Origin: Chromobacterium sp. IIBBL 290-4 | Lineage (GTDB): Bacteria; Pseudomonadota; Gammaproteobacteria; Burkholderiales; Chromobacteriaceae | NCBI RefSeq assembly: GCF_024207115.1 | Contig: NZ_CP100128.1 | Coordinates: 2,728,001 to 2,792,000 of the forward strand | Length of the DNA stretch: 64,000 bases | Direction: 5' to 3' | Shown here: piece after piece, positions 46,620 to 58,395 of the stretch | How positions within the stretch are numbered: position 1 is the first letter of the stretch | Layout of the letters: every line of letters starts with the position of its first letter | Program-made: the position numbers and the translations under genes | The notes under the pieces: generated by a model | Told to the model about the DNA's origin: nothing | What the model saw: the letters and a program-made list of their open reading frames with translations, nothing else | The model's database searches: none

Positions 46620-47297
46620 ATGTCCCAGCTCATCTTGCTCAACAAGCCCTATGGCGTGATCTGCCAGTTTTCCGACCATCCCACGCACCCGACGCTGAAG
46701 TCCTGCGTGTCTTTGCCAGGCGTTTATCCGGCTGGTCGCTTGGACACCGACAGCGAAGGTTTGTTGCTGTTGACCGGGGATGGGAACTTGCAGCACCGCA
46801 TCGCCGATCCGCGTTGGAAGCTGCCCAAGACTTACTGGGTGCAGGTGGAGGGCGAGCCTAAGGAGGAGCAACTGGACATGCTGCGCCGCGGCGTGGACCT
46901 GGGCGATTTCACCACCTTGCCCGCCCAGGTGCGGCGCATAGAAACGCCGGCATTGTGGCCGCGCAATCCGCCGGTGCGGTTTCGAAAAACCGTGCCGGAT
47001 TGCTGGCTGGAAATCATCATCAGCGAAGGCAAAAATCGCCAAGTGCGCAGGATGACGGCCAAGGCCGGCCTGCCCACCTTGCGGCTGGTGCGCGTGGCCA
47101 TCGGGCCATGGACGCTGGATGGACTGCAGCCGGGCGAGTTGCGCCAATTGGAGGTGAGGCCGGAGGATTTGCCGCGGGTTTCGCCAGCGAAGCGTTCCGG
47201 CAAGCCTGCCAGTAGGCCGCAGCCGCAAGATCGCGCAGTGGGGGGCAAAGGCGGCAAGGCGCCGACGTTCCGCTTCGCGCGCAATAAAAAGGCTTAA
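46620..47297 (+). CDS. rluE: 23S rRNA pseudouridine synthase RluE
   Basis: Makes pseudouridine 2457 in 23S rRNA. The 225-residue protein starts [19 protein letters not shown] like E. coli RluE, has the catalytic Asp in [15 protein letters not shown] and the [20 protein letters not shown] and [15 protein letters not shown] motifs. There is no N-terminal S4 domain, as in RluE. A basic tail of ~40 residues follows. ATG 46620 matches the homologue start; ATG 46596 is an alternative. Neither has a strong ribosome site. Confidence 0.92.
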   Translation: MSQLILLNKPYGVICQFSDHPTHPTLKSCVSLPGVYPAGRLDTDSEGLLLLTGDGNLQHRIADPRWKLPKTYWVQVEGEPKEEQLDMLRRGVDLGDFTTLPAQVRRIETPALWPRNPPVRFRKTVPDCWLEIIISEGKNRQVRRMTAKAGLPTLRLVRVAIGPWTLDGLQPGELRQLEVRPEDLPRVSPAKRSGKPASRPQPQDRAVGGKGGKAPTFRFARNKKA

Positions 47298-47318
47298 AGC
47301 CGGGCGCGGAAATGATAA

Positions 47319-47346
47319 AGGGGAAGCCTAGGCTCCCCCCTGTTTT
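47319..47346 (+). terminator. Terminator after rluE
   Basis: GGGGAAGCC / GGCTCCCC stem with a one-base bulge, then CCTGTTTTT. Confidence 0.6.
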
Positions 47347-47391
47347 TGGCCGCCTGAGCGAGCCGATCCAAGATTCACGGAATGCGTTGGT

Positions 47392-47811
47392 TTAGTGTTG
47401 TTCCTCGAAATACGCGATCGGACCTGCGCTGGTCAGGCCGATATGGAAGTTCGAGCTTTCCGAAAACACCTCGCCGGCGCTTTCCGCCGCGCGCACCAGC
47501 TCGAACAAGACTTCCACTTCCTTGAACTTCCGGGCCAATATCAAATTGCCGTCCAGCCAGTTGTGGATTTCATCCGCATGCGGGTGCGCATTTTCCAGTT
47601 TGAGCTGGAAGTGTTCGCCGCTGATCAGGCTGATGGCAGGCGGCATGCTGATATCGAACTGTTGCAACTCCTTCTGCGCAAGCTCGGCGAAGCGGGAAAG
47701 CTCCTGGTTGGCCTTTTCGCGGATAGCTGAAAGGGCGATCGTTCCATCGTCCTCGAACTGGCCCAGCAACTGGCTCAGGCTCGTGGAGACGGAGGCGGTT
47801 TCAAGCGACAT
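47392..47811 (-). CDS. Unrecognised 139-residue protein
   Basis: I do not recognise this family. The protein is acidic, soluble-looking and mainly helical in its first half (SQLLGQFEDDG, IREKANQELSRFAELAQKELQQF), with a conserved-looking middle (MPPAISLISGEHFQLKLENAHPHADEIHNWLDG) and a C-terminus ending YFEEQH. There is no signal peptide or membrane segment. AAGGAG precedes two adjacent ATGs; 47811 has the better spacing. It lies downstream of no visible operon: mutS ends 63 bases to its right on the same strand in the other direction of transcription order (mutS is downstream of it). Confidence 0.65.
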   Translation of the reverse strand: MSLETASVSTSLSQLLGQFEDDGTIALSAIREKANQELSRFAELAQKELQQFDISMPPAISLISGEHFQLKLENAHPHADEIHNWLDGNLILARKFKEVEVLFELVRAAESAGEVFSESSNFHIGLTSAGPIAYFEEQH

Positions 47812-47874
47812 CATCTGCTCCTTTTCGAAAGTTACCATTTAGTAATAATAGGTAATGTTTCAGGATGAAGCTGA

Positions 47875-50415
<2,541 letters not shown>

Positions 50416-50458
50416 CGGGTATCGGGCTCTGCTTTTGGTCTGTACTGGAAAAATGCGT

Positions 50459-50480
50459 AACGCCCCGTGGGCGGGGCGTT
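50459..50480. other. Hairpin in the mutS upstream region
   Basis: AACGCCCC-GTGGGC-GGGGCGTT, an eight-base-pair stem 44 bases before the mutS start. On the minus strand TTTTT follows seven bases later, so it might be a weak leader attenuator; it is between divergent genes. Confidence 0.35.
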
Positions 50481-50569
50481 GGAATCGCCGCCATTCTAAC
50501 GCGCGGCAACGGGGGTGTCAGCCGCCGCGCGCTGCTGCACAATGAAATGAAAACCACAAGGAGAAGACC

Positions 50570-51832
50570 ATGTCCCGACTGTCGCCGCAGCAGGTATTGC
50601 GCCGTTTGTTCGATGTCGCAGTGGAAAGCGTCAAGCCCGAGCGTTTGCTGGACCATTTGCCGCCGCCGCCCCAAGGCCGTACCGTGGTCATCGGCGCTGG
50701 CAAGGCCGCGGCGGAGATGGCGCGGGTGCTGGAGGAGGGTTGGGCTGGCGACTTGTCCGGCGTGGTGGTGACGCGCTATGGCCACGCGGCGCCGACACGG
50801 CGCGTGGAGGTGCTGGAGGCTTCGCATCCGGTGCCGGACGAGGCCGGCTGCCAAGCGGCCAAACGCATTCTGCAGGCGGTTCAGGGGCTGAGCGAAGACG
50901 ATCTGGTGATCTGTCTGCTGTCCGGCGGCGGCTCGGCTCTGCTGGCACTGCCGGCCGCTGGAATCAGCCTGGCGGACAAGCAGGAGCTCAGCCGGCAGTT
51001 GCTGGCCTGCGGCGCCGGCATTGATGAGATGAACACGGTGCGCAAGCATCTGTCCGCGATCAAGGGCGGGCGGCTGGCGTTGGCTTGCGCGCCGGCCAAA
51101 CTGGTCACGCTGGCCATTTCCGATGTAGTGGGCGACGATCCGGCGGTGATCGCCTCTGGTCCGACGGTAGCGGACCCAAGCAGCTATGCCGACGCGCGCG
51201 CGGTGATCGCCAAGTATGGTTTGACCTTGCCGCCGGCGGTGGCGGCGCTGTTGGCGGCCGAGCGGGATGAAACGCCCAAGCCGGGCGACGCCAGGCTCGC
51301 TCATGCGGAGTACACCCTCATCGCCACGCCGCAACTGGCTTTGCGCGCGGCGGAGACGGAGGCGCGGAGGCTGGGCTACGACGTGTTGCTGCTGGGCGAC
51401 AGCATAGAAGGCGAGGCGCGCGAGGTGGCCAAGGTTCATGCCGGCATCGCCCGGCAGATCGCCATGCATGACAGCCCGGTCGCCCGGCCGGCGGTGATTC
51501 TGTCCGGCGGCGAAACCACGGTCACGTTGAAAGGGCGGGGCAGGGGCGGCCGCAACAGCGAGTTTCTGCTGGCGCTGGCCATCGCCCTGAATGGCTTGCA
51601 GGGCGCTTACGCCTTGGCGGCCGACACCGATGGCATCGACGGCAGCGAGGATAACGCCGGGGCCTTTATCGCGCCGGACACCCTGGCGCGCGCGCTGGCC
51701 TTGGGCGTGCGCGCGTCGGAGCGCTTGGCCGATAACGACGGCCACGGGTTTTTTTCAGCTTTGGGCGATCTCTTGGTCACCGGGCCGACGCAGACCAACG
51801 TCAACGATTTCCGGGCCATCCTGTTGCTCTGA
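50570..51832 (+). CDS. Glycerate 2-kinase (GckA/TtuD, MOFRL family)
   Basis: Phosphorylates D-glycerate to 2-phosphoglycerate; older annotations call it hydroxypyruvate reductase. The 420-residue protein has VVIGAGKAAAEMARVLE, LSGGGSALLALPAAGISL, INEMNTVRKHLS-like IDEMNTVRKHLSAIKGGRLA, SDVVGDDPAVIASGPT, LSGGETTVTLKGRGRGGRNSEF and the C-terminal MOFRL motif region DTDGIDGSEDNAGAF. Single gene with AAGGAGA upstream and a strong terminator. Confidence 0.93.
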   Translation: MSRLSPQQVLRRLFDVAVESVKPERLLDHLPPPPQGRTVVIGAGKAAAEMARVLEEGWAGDLSGVVVTRYGHAAPTRRVEVLEASHPVPDEAGCQAAKRILQAVQGLSEDDLVICLLSGGGSALLALPAAGISLADKQELSRQLLACGAGIDEMNTVRKHLSAIKGGRLALACAPAKLVTLAISDVVGDDPAVIASGPTVADPSSYADARAVIAKYGLTLPPAVAALLAAERDETPKPGDARLAHAEYTLIATPQLALRAAETEARRLGYDVLLLGDSIEGEAREVAKVHAGIARQIAMHDSPVARPAVILSGGETTVTLKGRGRGGRNSEFLLALAIALNGLQGAYALAADTDGIDGSEDNAGAFIAPDTLARALALGVRASERLADNDGHGFFSALGDLLVTGPTQTNVNDFRAILLL

Positions 51833-51855
51833 GCCGGGGCGTCTCCCATCTTCAT

Positions 51856-51882
51856 AAGCCACGCTGCCGCGTGGCTTTTTTC
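51856..51882 (+). terminator. Terminator after the glycerate kinase gene
   Basis: AAGCCACGC-TGCC-GCGTGGCTT followed by TTTTT. Confidence 0.88.
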
Positions 51883-51937
51883 ATGCCGATTTTGCTATGA
51901 CTAAAGGGTCAAGCAACCAGATCAAAACCTGTCCGTA

Positions 51938-51996
51938 TTGACTGGGGAAAGATGATCAACTTATGATTCATATCAAACTTTCAGAAATTACTGAAA
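51938..51996 (+). promoter_or_regulatory. Predicted cyd operon promoter with FNR-type box and palindrome
   Basis: TTGACT (51938-51943), 18 bases, TATGAT (51962-51967). An FNR/ANR-type site ATGAT-TCAT-ATCAA (51963-51976; consensus TTGAT-N4-ATCAA, one mismatch) overlaps the -10. A perfect inverted repeat TTTCAG-AAATTA-CTGAAA (51979-51996) lies just downstream, 12 bases before the regulator start. Confidence 0.55.
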
Positions 51997-52008
51997 ATTG
52001 AGAAGATC

Positions 52009-52575
52009 ATGAACACACCACCGTTAGTCCAGGCCTTTGTGCTCCATTTCGGCGAGATGGGCAGCCGCTGGGGCATCAATCGCACCGTCGGCCAGATCTA
52101 CGCCTTGCTTTACGTTTCCCCCAAACCGCTCAACGCCGACGAGATCGGCGAAGCCATAGGCTGTTCCCGCTCCAATGTCAGCATGGGTTTGAAAGAGCTG
52201 CAGTCGTGGCGCTTGGTCAAGCTGCAGCACTTCCCGGGCGATCGCCGCGAGTACTTCTCCACGCCGGAAGATGTCTGGCAAATCTTCAAAACCCTGGCCG
52301 AAGAGCGCAAGAAGCGCGAGGTGGAGCCCACGCTGACCATGCTGCGCGGCGCCATCATGGAGAACCCGGCCAGCGAGGAGGAGCGCCACGCCCAGGAGCG
52401 GATGAAGCAGATGTACCAGCTGATCGAGCTGGTCACCACCTGGTTTTCCGATATTCAGCATATGGACGTGGAAACCTTGCAGCGGCTGATGAAGCTGGGC
52501 TCCCAGGTGCAGAAAGTGCTGCAGTTCACCCAGTCGCTGTCGCGGCTGGGCCATCGCGAAGAAGAAAAGGAGTAA
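52009..52575 (+). CDS. GbsR/MarR-type transcriptional regulator
   Basis: A 188-residue winged-helix protein of the GbsR family (MarR superfamily): HFGEMGSRWGINRTVGQIYALLYVSPKPLNADEIGEAIGCSRSNVSMGLKELQSWRLVKLQ covers the DNA-binding domain, followed by a helical effector region. It starts the cyd operon, three bases before cydA, so it most likely controls cytochrome bd expression; the palindrome at 51979-51996 is a candidate autoregulatory site. The signal is unknown. Confidence 0.85.
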   Translation: MNTPPLVQAFVLHFGEMGSRWGINRTVGQIYALLYVSPKPLNADEIGEAIGCSRSNVSMGLKELQSWRLVKLQHFPGDRREYFSTPEDVWQIFKTLAEERKKREVEPTLTMLRGAIMENPASEEERHAQERMKQMYQLIELVTTWFSDIQHMDVETLQRLMKLGSQVQKVLQFTQSLSRLGHREEEKE

Positions 52576-52578
52576 GCC

Positions 52579-53919
52579 ATGGAGCTCGATCCCGTCACGC
52601 TGGCGCGCATCCAGTTCGCCACCAATATTTCCTTCCACATCCTGTTCCCCACCATCAATATCGCCATGGCCTGGGTGCTGCTGTTCTTCAAGCTGCGCTT
52701 CCGCCAGACCGGCGAGCAGGGCTGGATGGACGCCTATATGTTCTGGGTGAAGATCTTCGCGCTGTCCTTCGCGCTGGGCGTGGTGTCCGGCGTGACCATG
52801 AGCTTCCAGTTCGGCACCAACTGGCCGGGCTATATGCAGACGGTGGGCAATATCGCCGGCCCGCTGCTGGCCTATGAAATCCTGACCGCGTTTTTCCTAG
52901 AGGCGGGCTTTCTCGGCATCATGCTGTTCGGCCGTTCGCGGGTGCCGGAAAAGGTGCATACGCTGGCGACCTTGCTGGTGGCCGGTGGCAACACCTTGTC
53001 GGCGTTCTGGATCATCGCGCTGAATTCCTGGATGCAGACGCCGACCGGTTTCGTGATGCGCGACGGCCGCGCCCATGTGCTCAGCTGGCTGGAGGTGATC
53101 TTCAATCCGTCCATGCCCTATCGGCTGACTCATATGCTGCTGGCCTCCGGCCTGACGGTGGCCTTCCTGATCGCCGGCTTGTCCGCCTATCGCTATCTGC
53201 GCGGAGAGCGCGGCCGCGGCGTGATGGCGGCATTGAAGACCGGCGTGTTCCTGGCGGCGCTGCTGATCCCGCTACAGATGTTCGTCGGCGATATGCATGG
53301 CCTCAATACCTTGAAGCATCAGCCGGCCAAACTGGCGGCGATAGAAGGCATCTGGCATACCGAGAAGGATGTGCCGCTGCTGCTGTTCGCGCTGCCCAAC
53401 GCCGAAACCCGCAGCAACGATTACGCCATCGGCGTGCCGCAGCTGGGCAGCCTGATCCTCACTCACCAGTGGGGCGGCGAGATCAAGGGTTTGAACGAGT
53501 TTGCGCAGCATCCGCCGGTGGCCAAGGTGTTCTGGAGTTTCCGCGTGATGGTGGGCATGGGCATGCTGATGCTGCTGGCCTCCTGGCTGGGCGCCTGGCA
53601 GTTGAAGAAGCGCGGCGAGCTGCATCCCATGCTGGCGCGTTTGCTGTTGTGGATGACCTTTTCCGGCTGGATCGCCACTTTGGCGGGCTGGTTTGTCACC
53701 GAGATCGGCCGCCAGCCCTGGCTGGTGACCGGGGTGCTGACCACCGCCCAGGCGGCGGGACGGGCGACCGGGCCGATGTTGTTCACCTCTTTGACGACCT
53801 ATCTGGCCTTGTACGCTTTCTTGCTGGCGGCTTATATCTCGGTGTTGTTCCATCTCGCCCGCAAGGCGCGCGCGCATGACGCGGCGAGCGCAACCCAATT
53901 GAAGGAGAAACTGGCATGA
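52579..53919 (+). CDS. cydA: Cytochrome bd ubiquinol oxidase subunit I
   Basis: Haem-bearing quinol oxidase subunit of the inner membrane. The 446-residue protein has the N-terminal ARIQFATNISFHILFPTINI with the haem-ligand His, the second His in YRLTHMLLAS, and the GRQPW quinol-site motif in EIGRQPWLVTG. The Q-loop is short, as in the cyanide-insensitive CioA branch. It is the second gene of the operon and overlaps cydB by 4 bases. Confidence 0.94.
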   Translation: MELDPVTLARIQFATNISFHILFPTINIAMAWVLLFFKLRFRQTGEQGWMDAYMFWVKIFALSFALGVVSGVTMSFQFGTNWPGYMQTVGNIAGPLLAYEILTAFFLEAGFLGIMLFGRSRVPEKVHTLATLLVAGGNTLSAFWIIALNSWMQTPTGFVMRDGRAHVLSWLEVIFNPSMPYRLTHMLLASGLTVAFLIAGLSAYRYLRGERGRGVMAALKTGVFLAALLIPLQMFVGDMHGLNTLKHQPAKLAAIEGIWHTEKDVPLLLFALPNAETRSNDYAIGVPQLGSLILTHQWGGEIKGLNEFAQHPPVAKVFWSFRVMVGMGMLMLLASWLGAWQLKKRGELHPMLARLLLWMTFSGWIATLAGWFVTEIGRQPWLVTGVLTTAQAAGRATGPMLFTSLTTYLALYAFLLAAYISVLFHLARKARAHDAASATQLKEKLA

Positions 53920-54926
53920 GCGAAGCATTCTACCTGCCGGCGATTTTCGCCGGGCTGATGGCGCTGGCGATGCTGGTGTATGTGATCCTGGATGGCTTCG
54001 ACCTTGGCGTCGGCATTTTGCTGCCCTTGGCCGGCGAGGAAGAGAAGGACCTGATGGTGAGTTCGATCGGGCCATTCTGGGACGCCAACGAAACCTGGCT
54101 GGTGCTGGGCGCCGGCTTGCTGCTGGTGGCTTTCCCGGTGGCGCATGGCGTGGTGTTCGGCGCGCTGTATCTGCCGGTGCTGGCCATGTTGGTGGGCTTG
54201 ATCCTGCGCGGCGTGGCTTTCGACTTCCGCGTCAAGGCGCAGGATCCGCACAAGCCGTGGTGGAACGCGGCTTTCGCCGGCGGCTCGATGTTGGCGGCCT
54301 TGGCGCAGGGCGTGATGCTGGGCCGCTTTCTGACCGGCTTCGCCGAAGGCGGGCTGGCCTGGGGCTTCGCGCTGGTGGTCGGCGCCGGTCTGGCCTTGGC
54401 TTATGCGCTGCTGGGCGCTTGCTGGCTGGTGATGAAAACCCATGGCGCGCTGCAGGCCAAAGCTATCGTTTGGGCGGAGTATGCCTTGTACGGCGCGGGC
54501 ATGGCGGTACTGGCGGTGTCGGTGGTGACGCCGCTGGCCAATCCCGGCATCGCCGCCAAGTGGTTCGCGCTGCCGCAGTTCTTGCTGCTGCTGCCTTTGC
54601 CCCTGGGTTCGCTCGCCATGTTTGGCTTGCTGTGGCTGAGCCTGCCGCGGCTGGCGCGCAGGCAGGCGACGGGCAACGACGCCTTCTGCTGGCTGCCGTT
54701 CGCGCTCAGCTGCGGCATTGTGCTGCTGGCTTTCTGGGGCTTGGCGTACAGCGTGTTTCCGGAAATGGTGATTGGCCGCATGACCATCTGGCAGGCGGCG
54801 GCGGATCCGGAGGCCTTGTGGGTGATTCTGTGGGGCGCGGTGGTGGTGCTGCCTTGCATCATCGCTTATACAGCGTTTGCTTATCGAGTGTTTTGGGGCA
54901 AAGCGGACAAGCTAAGCTACCAATAG
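53916..54926 (+). CDS. cydB: Cytochrome bd ubiquinol oxidase subunit II
   Basis: Partner subunit of CydA with about eight membrane spans in 336 residues. The start FYLPAIFAGLMALAMLVYVILDGFDLGVGIL and GPFWDANETWLVLGAGLLLVAFP are typical CydB motifs. The ATGA overlap couples it to cydA. No CydX-like small subunit is visible after it; a terminator follows. Confidence 0.95.
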   Translation: MSEAFYLPAIFAGLMALAMLVYVILDGFDLGVGILLPLAGEEEKDLMVSSIGPFWDANETWLVLGAGLLLVAFPVAHGVVFGALYLPVLAMLVGLILRGVAFDFRVKAQDPHKPWWNAAFAGGSMLAALAQGVMLGRFLTGFAEGGLAWGFALVVGAGLALAYALLGACWLVMKTHGALQAKAIVWAEYALYGAGMAVLAVSVVTPLANPGIAAKWFALPQFLLLLPLPLGSLAMFGLLWLSLPRLARRQATGNDAFCWLPFALSCGIVLLAFWGLAYSVFPEMVIGRMTIWQAAADPEALWVILWGAVVVLPCIIAYTAFAYRVFWGKADKLSYQ

Positions 54927-54940
54927 TTTGATATCAAAGT

Positions 54941-54973
54941 AAAAAAAGCGCGCCGATTCGGCGCGTTTTTTTT
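54941..54973 (+). terminator. Terminator of the cyd operon
   Basis: A GC-rich inverted repeat (CGCGCCGA / TCGGCGCG) flanked by seven A and eight T, 15 bases after cydB. Confidence 0.85.
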
Positions 54974-55010
54974 GCTTAGTTTTTCCATTTGGCATCTTGA
55001 TGCAAATTTT

Positions 55011-55055
55011 ACGTCATATTATTGTAACGATCTTGTCATGTAGCGCGGCCAAAAT
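55011..55055 (+). promoter_or_regulatory. Pho box (PhoB site) upstream of ugpB
   Basis: GTCAT (55013), GTAAC (55024) and GTCAT (55035) recur every 11 bases with A/T-rich fill, the pattern of tandem PhoB half-sites. CAAAAT at 55050-55055 could be the -10, with the box replacing the -35 as in E. coli pho promoters, including ugpB. Confidence 0.55.
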
Positions 55056-55100
55056 CCGCCGCGTGAATGCAAGCCGCCATAACGATAATTGGAGAAGCCG

Positions 55101-56429
55101 ATGTCCCGCGCCCTGTCTCGCGCCACCCGCCGCGCAGCCGCTCTTGTCCCCCTGATGCTGACCATGAGCCTGTCGGCTCAGGCCGCCACCGAAATCCAGT
55201 TCTGGCACTCCATGGACGGCGCGCTGGGAGATCGCGTCAACGCCATCGCCGCCCAGTTCAACGCCAGTCAGAAAGATTACAAGATCACGCCGGTGTACAA
55301 AGGCCAATACGATGAATCGCTGGCCGCCGCCATCGCCGCTTATCGCAGCGGCAACGCGCCGGCCATCGTGCAGGTGTTCGAAGTGGGCACCGCCACGATG
55401 ATCCAGGCCAAGAAGGCGATCAAGCCGGTGTATCAAGTGATGGCGGACGCCGGCGAGAAGCTGGACGAGAAGGCCTTCATCCCGGCCGTGGCCAGCTACT
55501 ACTCCGACGCCAAGACCGGACACCTGCTGTCCTTGCCGTTCAACAGCTCCACCCCGGTGCTGTACTACAACAAGGATGCCTTCAAGAAAGCTGGCCTGGC
55601 GGACGCGCCGCCCAAGACCTGGCCGGAACTGGCCGCCGCCGCCGCCAAGCTGAAAGCCTCCGGCATGCGCTGCGGCTACAGCACCGGCTGGCAAGGCTGG
55701 GTGCAGCTGGAAAACTACAGCGCCTGGCATAGCCTGCCGTTCGCCAGCCTGGACAACGGCTTCGGCGGCACCGGCGCCACGCTGCAGTTCAACGGCCCGA
55801 CCCAGGTCAAGCACATCGAGTTCCTGGCCAAGATGGCCAAGGACGGCACTTTCAGCTACGCCGGCCGCAAGGACGAGGCCACGCTGAAGTTCTACAGCGG
55901 CGAATGCGGCATCATGACCGGCAGCTCCGGCTCGCTGGCCAACATCCGCAAGAACGCCAAGTTCAACTTCGGCATGGGCATGATGCCTTATGACCCGGCA
56001 GTGAAGGGCGCGCCGCAAAACGCCTTGATCGGCGGCGCCAGCCTGTGGGTGATGGGCGGCAAGAGCCCGGCCGAATACAAGGGCGTGGCCAAGTTCTTCA
56101 AAATGGTGACGAGCCCCGAGGTGATGGCCAAGTGGCACCAGGACACCGGCTACCTGCCGGTGGTGACCGCCGCCTACGAGCTGTCGCGCAAGCAGGGTTT
56201 TTATGACAAGAATCCGGGCGCGGACATCGCCACCAAGCAAATGCAGAACAAACCGCCCAAGTCTTACACCCGCGGCCTGCGTCTGGGCTATATGCCGCAA
56301 ATCCGCGGCGTGATGGACGAGGAGCTGGAAGAAGTGTGGAGCGGCAAGAAAACCGCCAAGCAGGCGCTGGACAATGCCGTGCTGCGCGGCAACGATTTGC
56401 TGCGCCGCTTCGAAAAAACCGCCAACTGA
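55101..56429 (+). CDS. ugpB: sn-Glycerol-3-phosphate ABC transporter substrate-binding protein
   Basis: Periplasmic binding protein for glycerol 3-phosphate and glycerophosphodiesters. The 442-residue precursor has a twin-arginine-free Sec signal with basic start ([11 protein letters not shown]) and a cleavage site near [14 protein letters not shown]. The motif [34 protein letters not shown] and [14 protein letters not shown] are typical of UgpB. GGAG precedes the ATG at 55101. First gene of ugpBAECQ with a Pho box upstream, so phosphate starvation control is expected. Confidence 0.95.
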   Translation: MSRALSRATRRAAALVPLMLTMSLSAQAATEIQFWHSMDGALGDRVNAIAAQFNASQKDYKITPVYKGQYDESLAAAIAAYRSGNAPAIVQVFEVGTATMIQAKKAIKPVYQVMADAGEKLDEKAFIPAVASYYSDAKTGHLLSLPFNSSTPVLYYNKDAFKKAGLADAPPKTWPELAAAAAKLKASGMRCGYSTGWQGWVQLENYSAWHSLPFASLDNGFGGTGATLQFNGPTQVKHIEFLAKMAKDGTFSYAGRKDEATLKFYSGECGIMTGSSGSLANIRKNAKFNFGMGMMPYDPAVKGAPQNALIGGASLWVMGGKSPAEYKGVAKFFKMVTSPEVMAKWHQDTGYLPVVTAAYELSRKQGFYDKNPGADIATKQMQNKPPKSYTRGLRLGYMPQIRGVMDEELEEVWSGKKTAKQALDNAVLRGNDLLRRFEKTAN

Positions 56430-56475
56430 TTCTGAACTGCGAACGGGCAAGCCATCTGGCCGCCCTTCCTTCTGC

Positions 56476-56592
56476 GGCAAGGTGCTTCTCGCCTTCTTGA
56501 AGGCGAGGCTCCCTTGCCGGGCAAGGACGGGGGCTAATGGAAAGGCTGCGGGCGCGGCTGTTTATCTGAAGAGGCCCGGCTTGGCCGGGCCC
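56476..56592 (+). other. Two strong stem-loops between ugpB and ugpA
   Basis: A nested hairpin: CTCGCCTTC-TT-GAAGGCGAG (56488-56507) enclosed by GGCAAGG (56476-56482) and CCTTGCC (56512-56518). A second stem GGCCCGGC-TTG-GCCGGGCC lies at about 56574-56592. Neither has a T tract. Such structures after binding-protein genes protect the upstream message and lower expression of the permease genes. The rest of the 231-base gap shows no gene. Confidence 0.6.
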
Positions 56593-56661
56593 TGTGGAAC
56601 GGCCCCATTTGCTTAGCCTGCAGCCTGATTCCAGCCCGTTTTGTTTCTCTAGAGCGCACGC

Positions 56662-57543
56662 ATGCAAAACCGGATTCATTTTTCCCAGCGCTGGCTGGGC
56701 CTGGCCTTGATGGCGCCGCAATTGGCCATCACGCTGGTGTTCTTTTTGTGGCCGGCGCTGGAAGCCTTGTGGCAATCGTTTCAGCAGCAAGACCCGTTCG
56801 GCCTGGGCAGCCAGTTCGTCGGCCTGGCCAATTTCAGCCAGCTGTTCCACGATCCGTTCTATCTGGGCACGGTACAGACTACGCTGCTGTTCAGCGCCTT
56901 GGTGACGCTGCTGGGCACCGGCAGCGCGCTGATCCTGGCGGTGATGGCCAACCAGATCACGCGCGGCCGCCGCGTCTACCAGACCATTCTGATCGCGCCA
57001 TACGCCATCGCGCCGTCGGTGGTGGCGGTGCTGTGGCTGTTCCTGTTCAACCCCAGTCTGGGCTGGATCAGCTATTTGCTGCGCGGCATGGGCTATGAGT
57101 GGAACCACGCGCTCAACGGCGGCCAGGCCTTGCTGCTGGTGGTGCTGGCCTCGGCCTGGAAGCAGATCAGCTACAACTTCCTGTTCTTCTACGCCGGCCT
57201 GCAGGCGATACCGGCATCGTTGATCGAAGCGGCGGCGATAGACGGCGCCGGGCCGCTGCGCCGCTTCCGCGACCTGGTGTTTCCGCTGCTGTCGCCGACC
57301 AGTTTCTTCCTGCTGGTGGTCAACCTGGTGTACGCCTTCTTCGACACCTTCGCGGTGATAGACGCCGCCACCGGCGGCGGACCGGGCAAGTCCACCGAAA
57401 CCATGATCCTCAAAGTGTATCTGGAAGGCTTCAAGGGCCTGGACCTGGGCAGCTCGGCCGCGCAGTCGGTGGTGCTGATGCTCGTGGTCGGCTTGCTGAC
57501 GCTGATCCAGTTCCGTTACGTGGAAAGAAAGGTGCAGTACTGA
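56662..57543 (+). CDS. ugpA: sn-Glycerol-3-phosphate ABC transporter permease UgpA
   Basis: One of two membrane permeases. The 293-residue protein has six spans and the permease EAA-loop region [26 protein letters not shown] that docks on the ATPase. It begins [29 protein letters not shown] as in E. coli UgpA. It overlaps ugpE by one base (TGATG). Confidence 0.94.
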   Translation: MQNRIHFSQRWLGLALMAPQLAITLVFFLWPALEALWQSFQQQDPFGLGSQFVGLANFSQLFHDPFYLGTVQTTLLFSALVTLLGTGSALILAVMANQITRGRRVYQTILIAPYAIAPSVVAVLWLFLFNPSLGWISYLLRGMGYEWNHALNGGQALLLVVLASAWKQISYNFLFFYAGLQAIPASLIEAAAIDGAGPLRRFRDLVFPLLSPTSFFLLVVNLVYAFFDTFAVIDAATGGGPGKSTETMILKVYLEGFKGLDLGSSAAQSVVLMLVVGLLTLIQFRYVERKVQY

Positions 57544-58382
57544 TGGTGGAGAATCGCAAAGGCCTGGACCTGTTCTGCCACGCGATGCTGATCGCGGGCG
57601 CGCTGGTGGTGGCCTTCCCCTTGTATCTGATGTTCGTCGCGGCCAGCCAGGACGCGGATCAAGTGACGCGCGTGCCGCTGTCGCTGCTGCCGGGCAGCCA
57701 GCTGTGGGCCAACCTTTCCACGGTGCTGTGGAGCGTCGGCGGCGGCTTGGCCGTGCCGCTGGCCACCACCTTGTGGAACAGTTTCGTGATGGCGATGCTG
57801 ATCGCGGTCGGCAAGATTTTCATCTCCTTCCTGTCCGCCTACGCCATCGTTTATTTCCGCTTTCCCTTCCGTAAAACCGGCTTCGCGCTGATTTTCGCCA
57901 CCTTGATGCTGCCGGTGGAAGTGCGGATTTTCCCGACGGTGGAAGTGGTGACCCAGATGGGGCTGATCAACAGCTATACCGGCCTGACCCTGCCCTTGAT
58001 CGCCTCCGCCACCGCCACCTTTTTGCTGCGCCAGTTCTTCATGACCCTGCCCAAGGAGCTGATGGAGGCGGCGCGGGTGGACGGCGCCGGGCCGATCCGC
58101 TTCATGATCGATGTGGTGCTGCCCTTGTCGCGCACCAATCTCGCGGCCTTGTTCGTGATCACCTTCATCTATGGCTGGAACCAATATCTGTGGCCGCTGC
58201 TGGTGACCCACGATTCCGGCATGTCCACAGCGGTGATCGCGATCAAGGGCATGCTGGGCGAGGGCGCGGTGCAATGGCATCTGGTGATGGCGGCCGCCTT
58301 GCTGACCCTGCTGCCGCCGCTGGCGGTGGTGATAGGCATGCAGCGCTGGTTCGTCAAGGGCCTGGTGGACAACGAGAAATAA
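57543..58382 (+). CDS. ugpE: sn-Glycerol-3-phosphate ABC transporter permease UgpE
   Basis: Second permease subunit, 279 residues with six spans. It has the EAA loop [25 protein letters not shown] and the UgpE-typical [11 protein letters not shown] and [16 protein letters not shown]. The start overlaps the ugpA stop; ugpC follows after 13 bases. Confidence 0.94.
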   Translation: MVENRKGLDLFCHAMLIAGALVVAFPLYLMFVAASQDADQVTRVPLSLLPGSQLWANLSTVLWSVGGGLAVPLATTLWNSFVMAMLIAVGKIFISFLSAYAIVYFRFPFRKTGFALIFATLMLPVEVRIFPTVEVVTQMGLINSYTGLTLPLIASATATFLLRQFFMTLPKELMEAARVDGAGPIRFMIDVVLPLSRTNLAALFVITFIYGWNQYLWPLLVTHDSGMSTAVIAIKGMLGEGAVQWHLVMAAALLTLLPPLAVVIGMQRWFVKGLVDNEK

Positions 58383-58395
58383 GAAAGAGCGCCAA

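Noticed and set aside
46152..47228. Upstream extension of the icd frame to 1104 codons
   Set aside because: It runs antisense through rluE. Monomeric IDH starts at the ATG at 46151, which has a ribosome site and gives the family length.
54928..54939. Palindrome TTTGATATCAAA after cydB
   Set aside because: It resembles FNR half-sites but lies between the cydB stop and its terminator, not in a promoter; probably chance in an A/T-rich spot.
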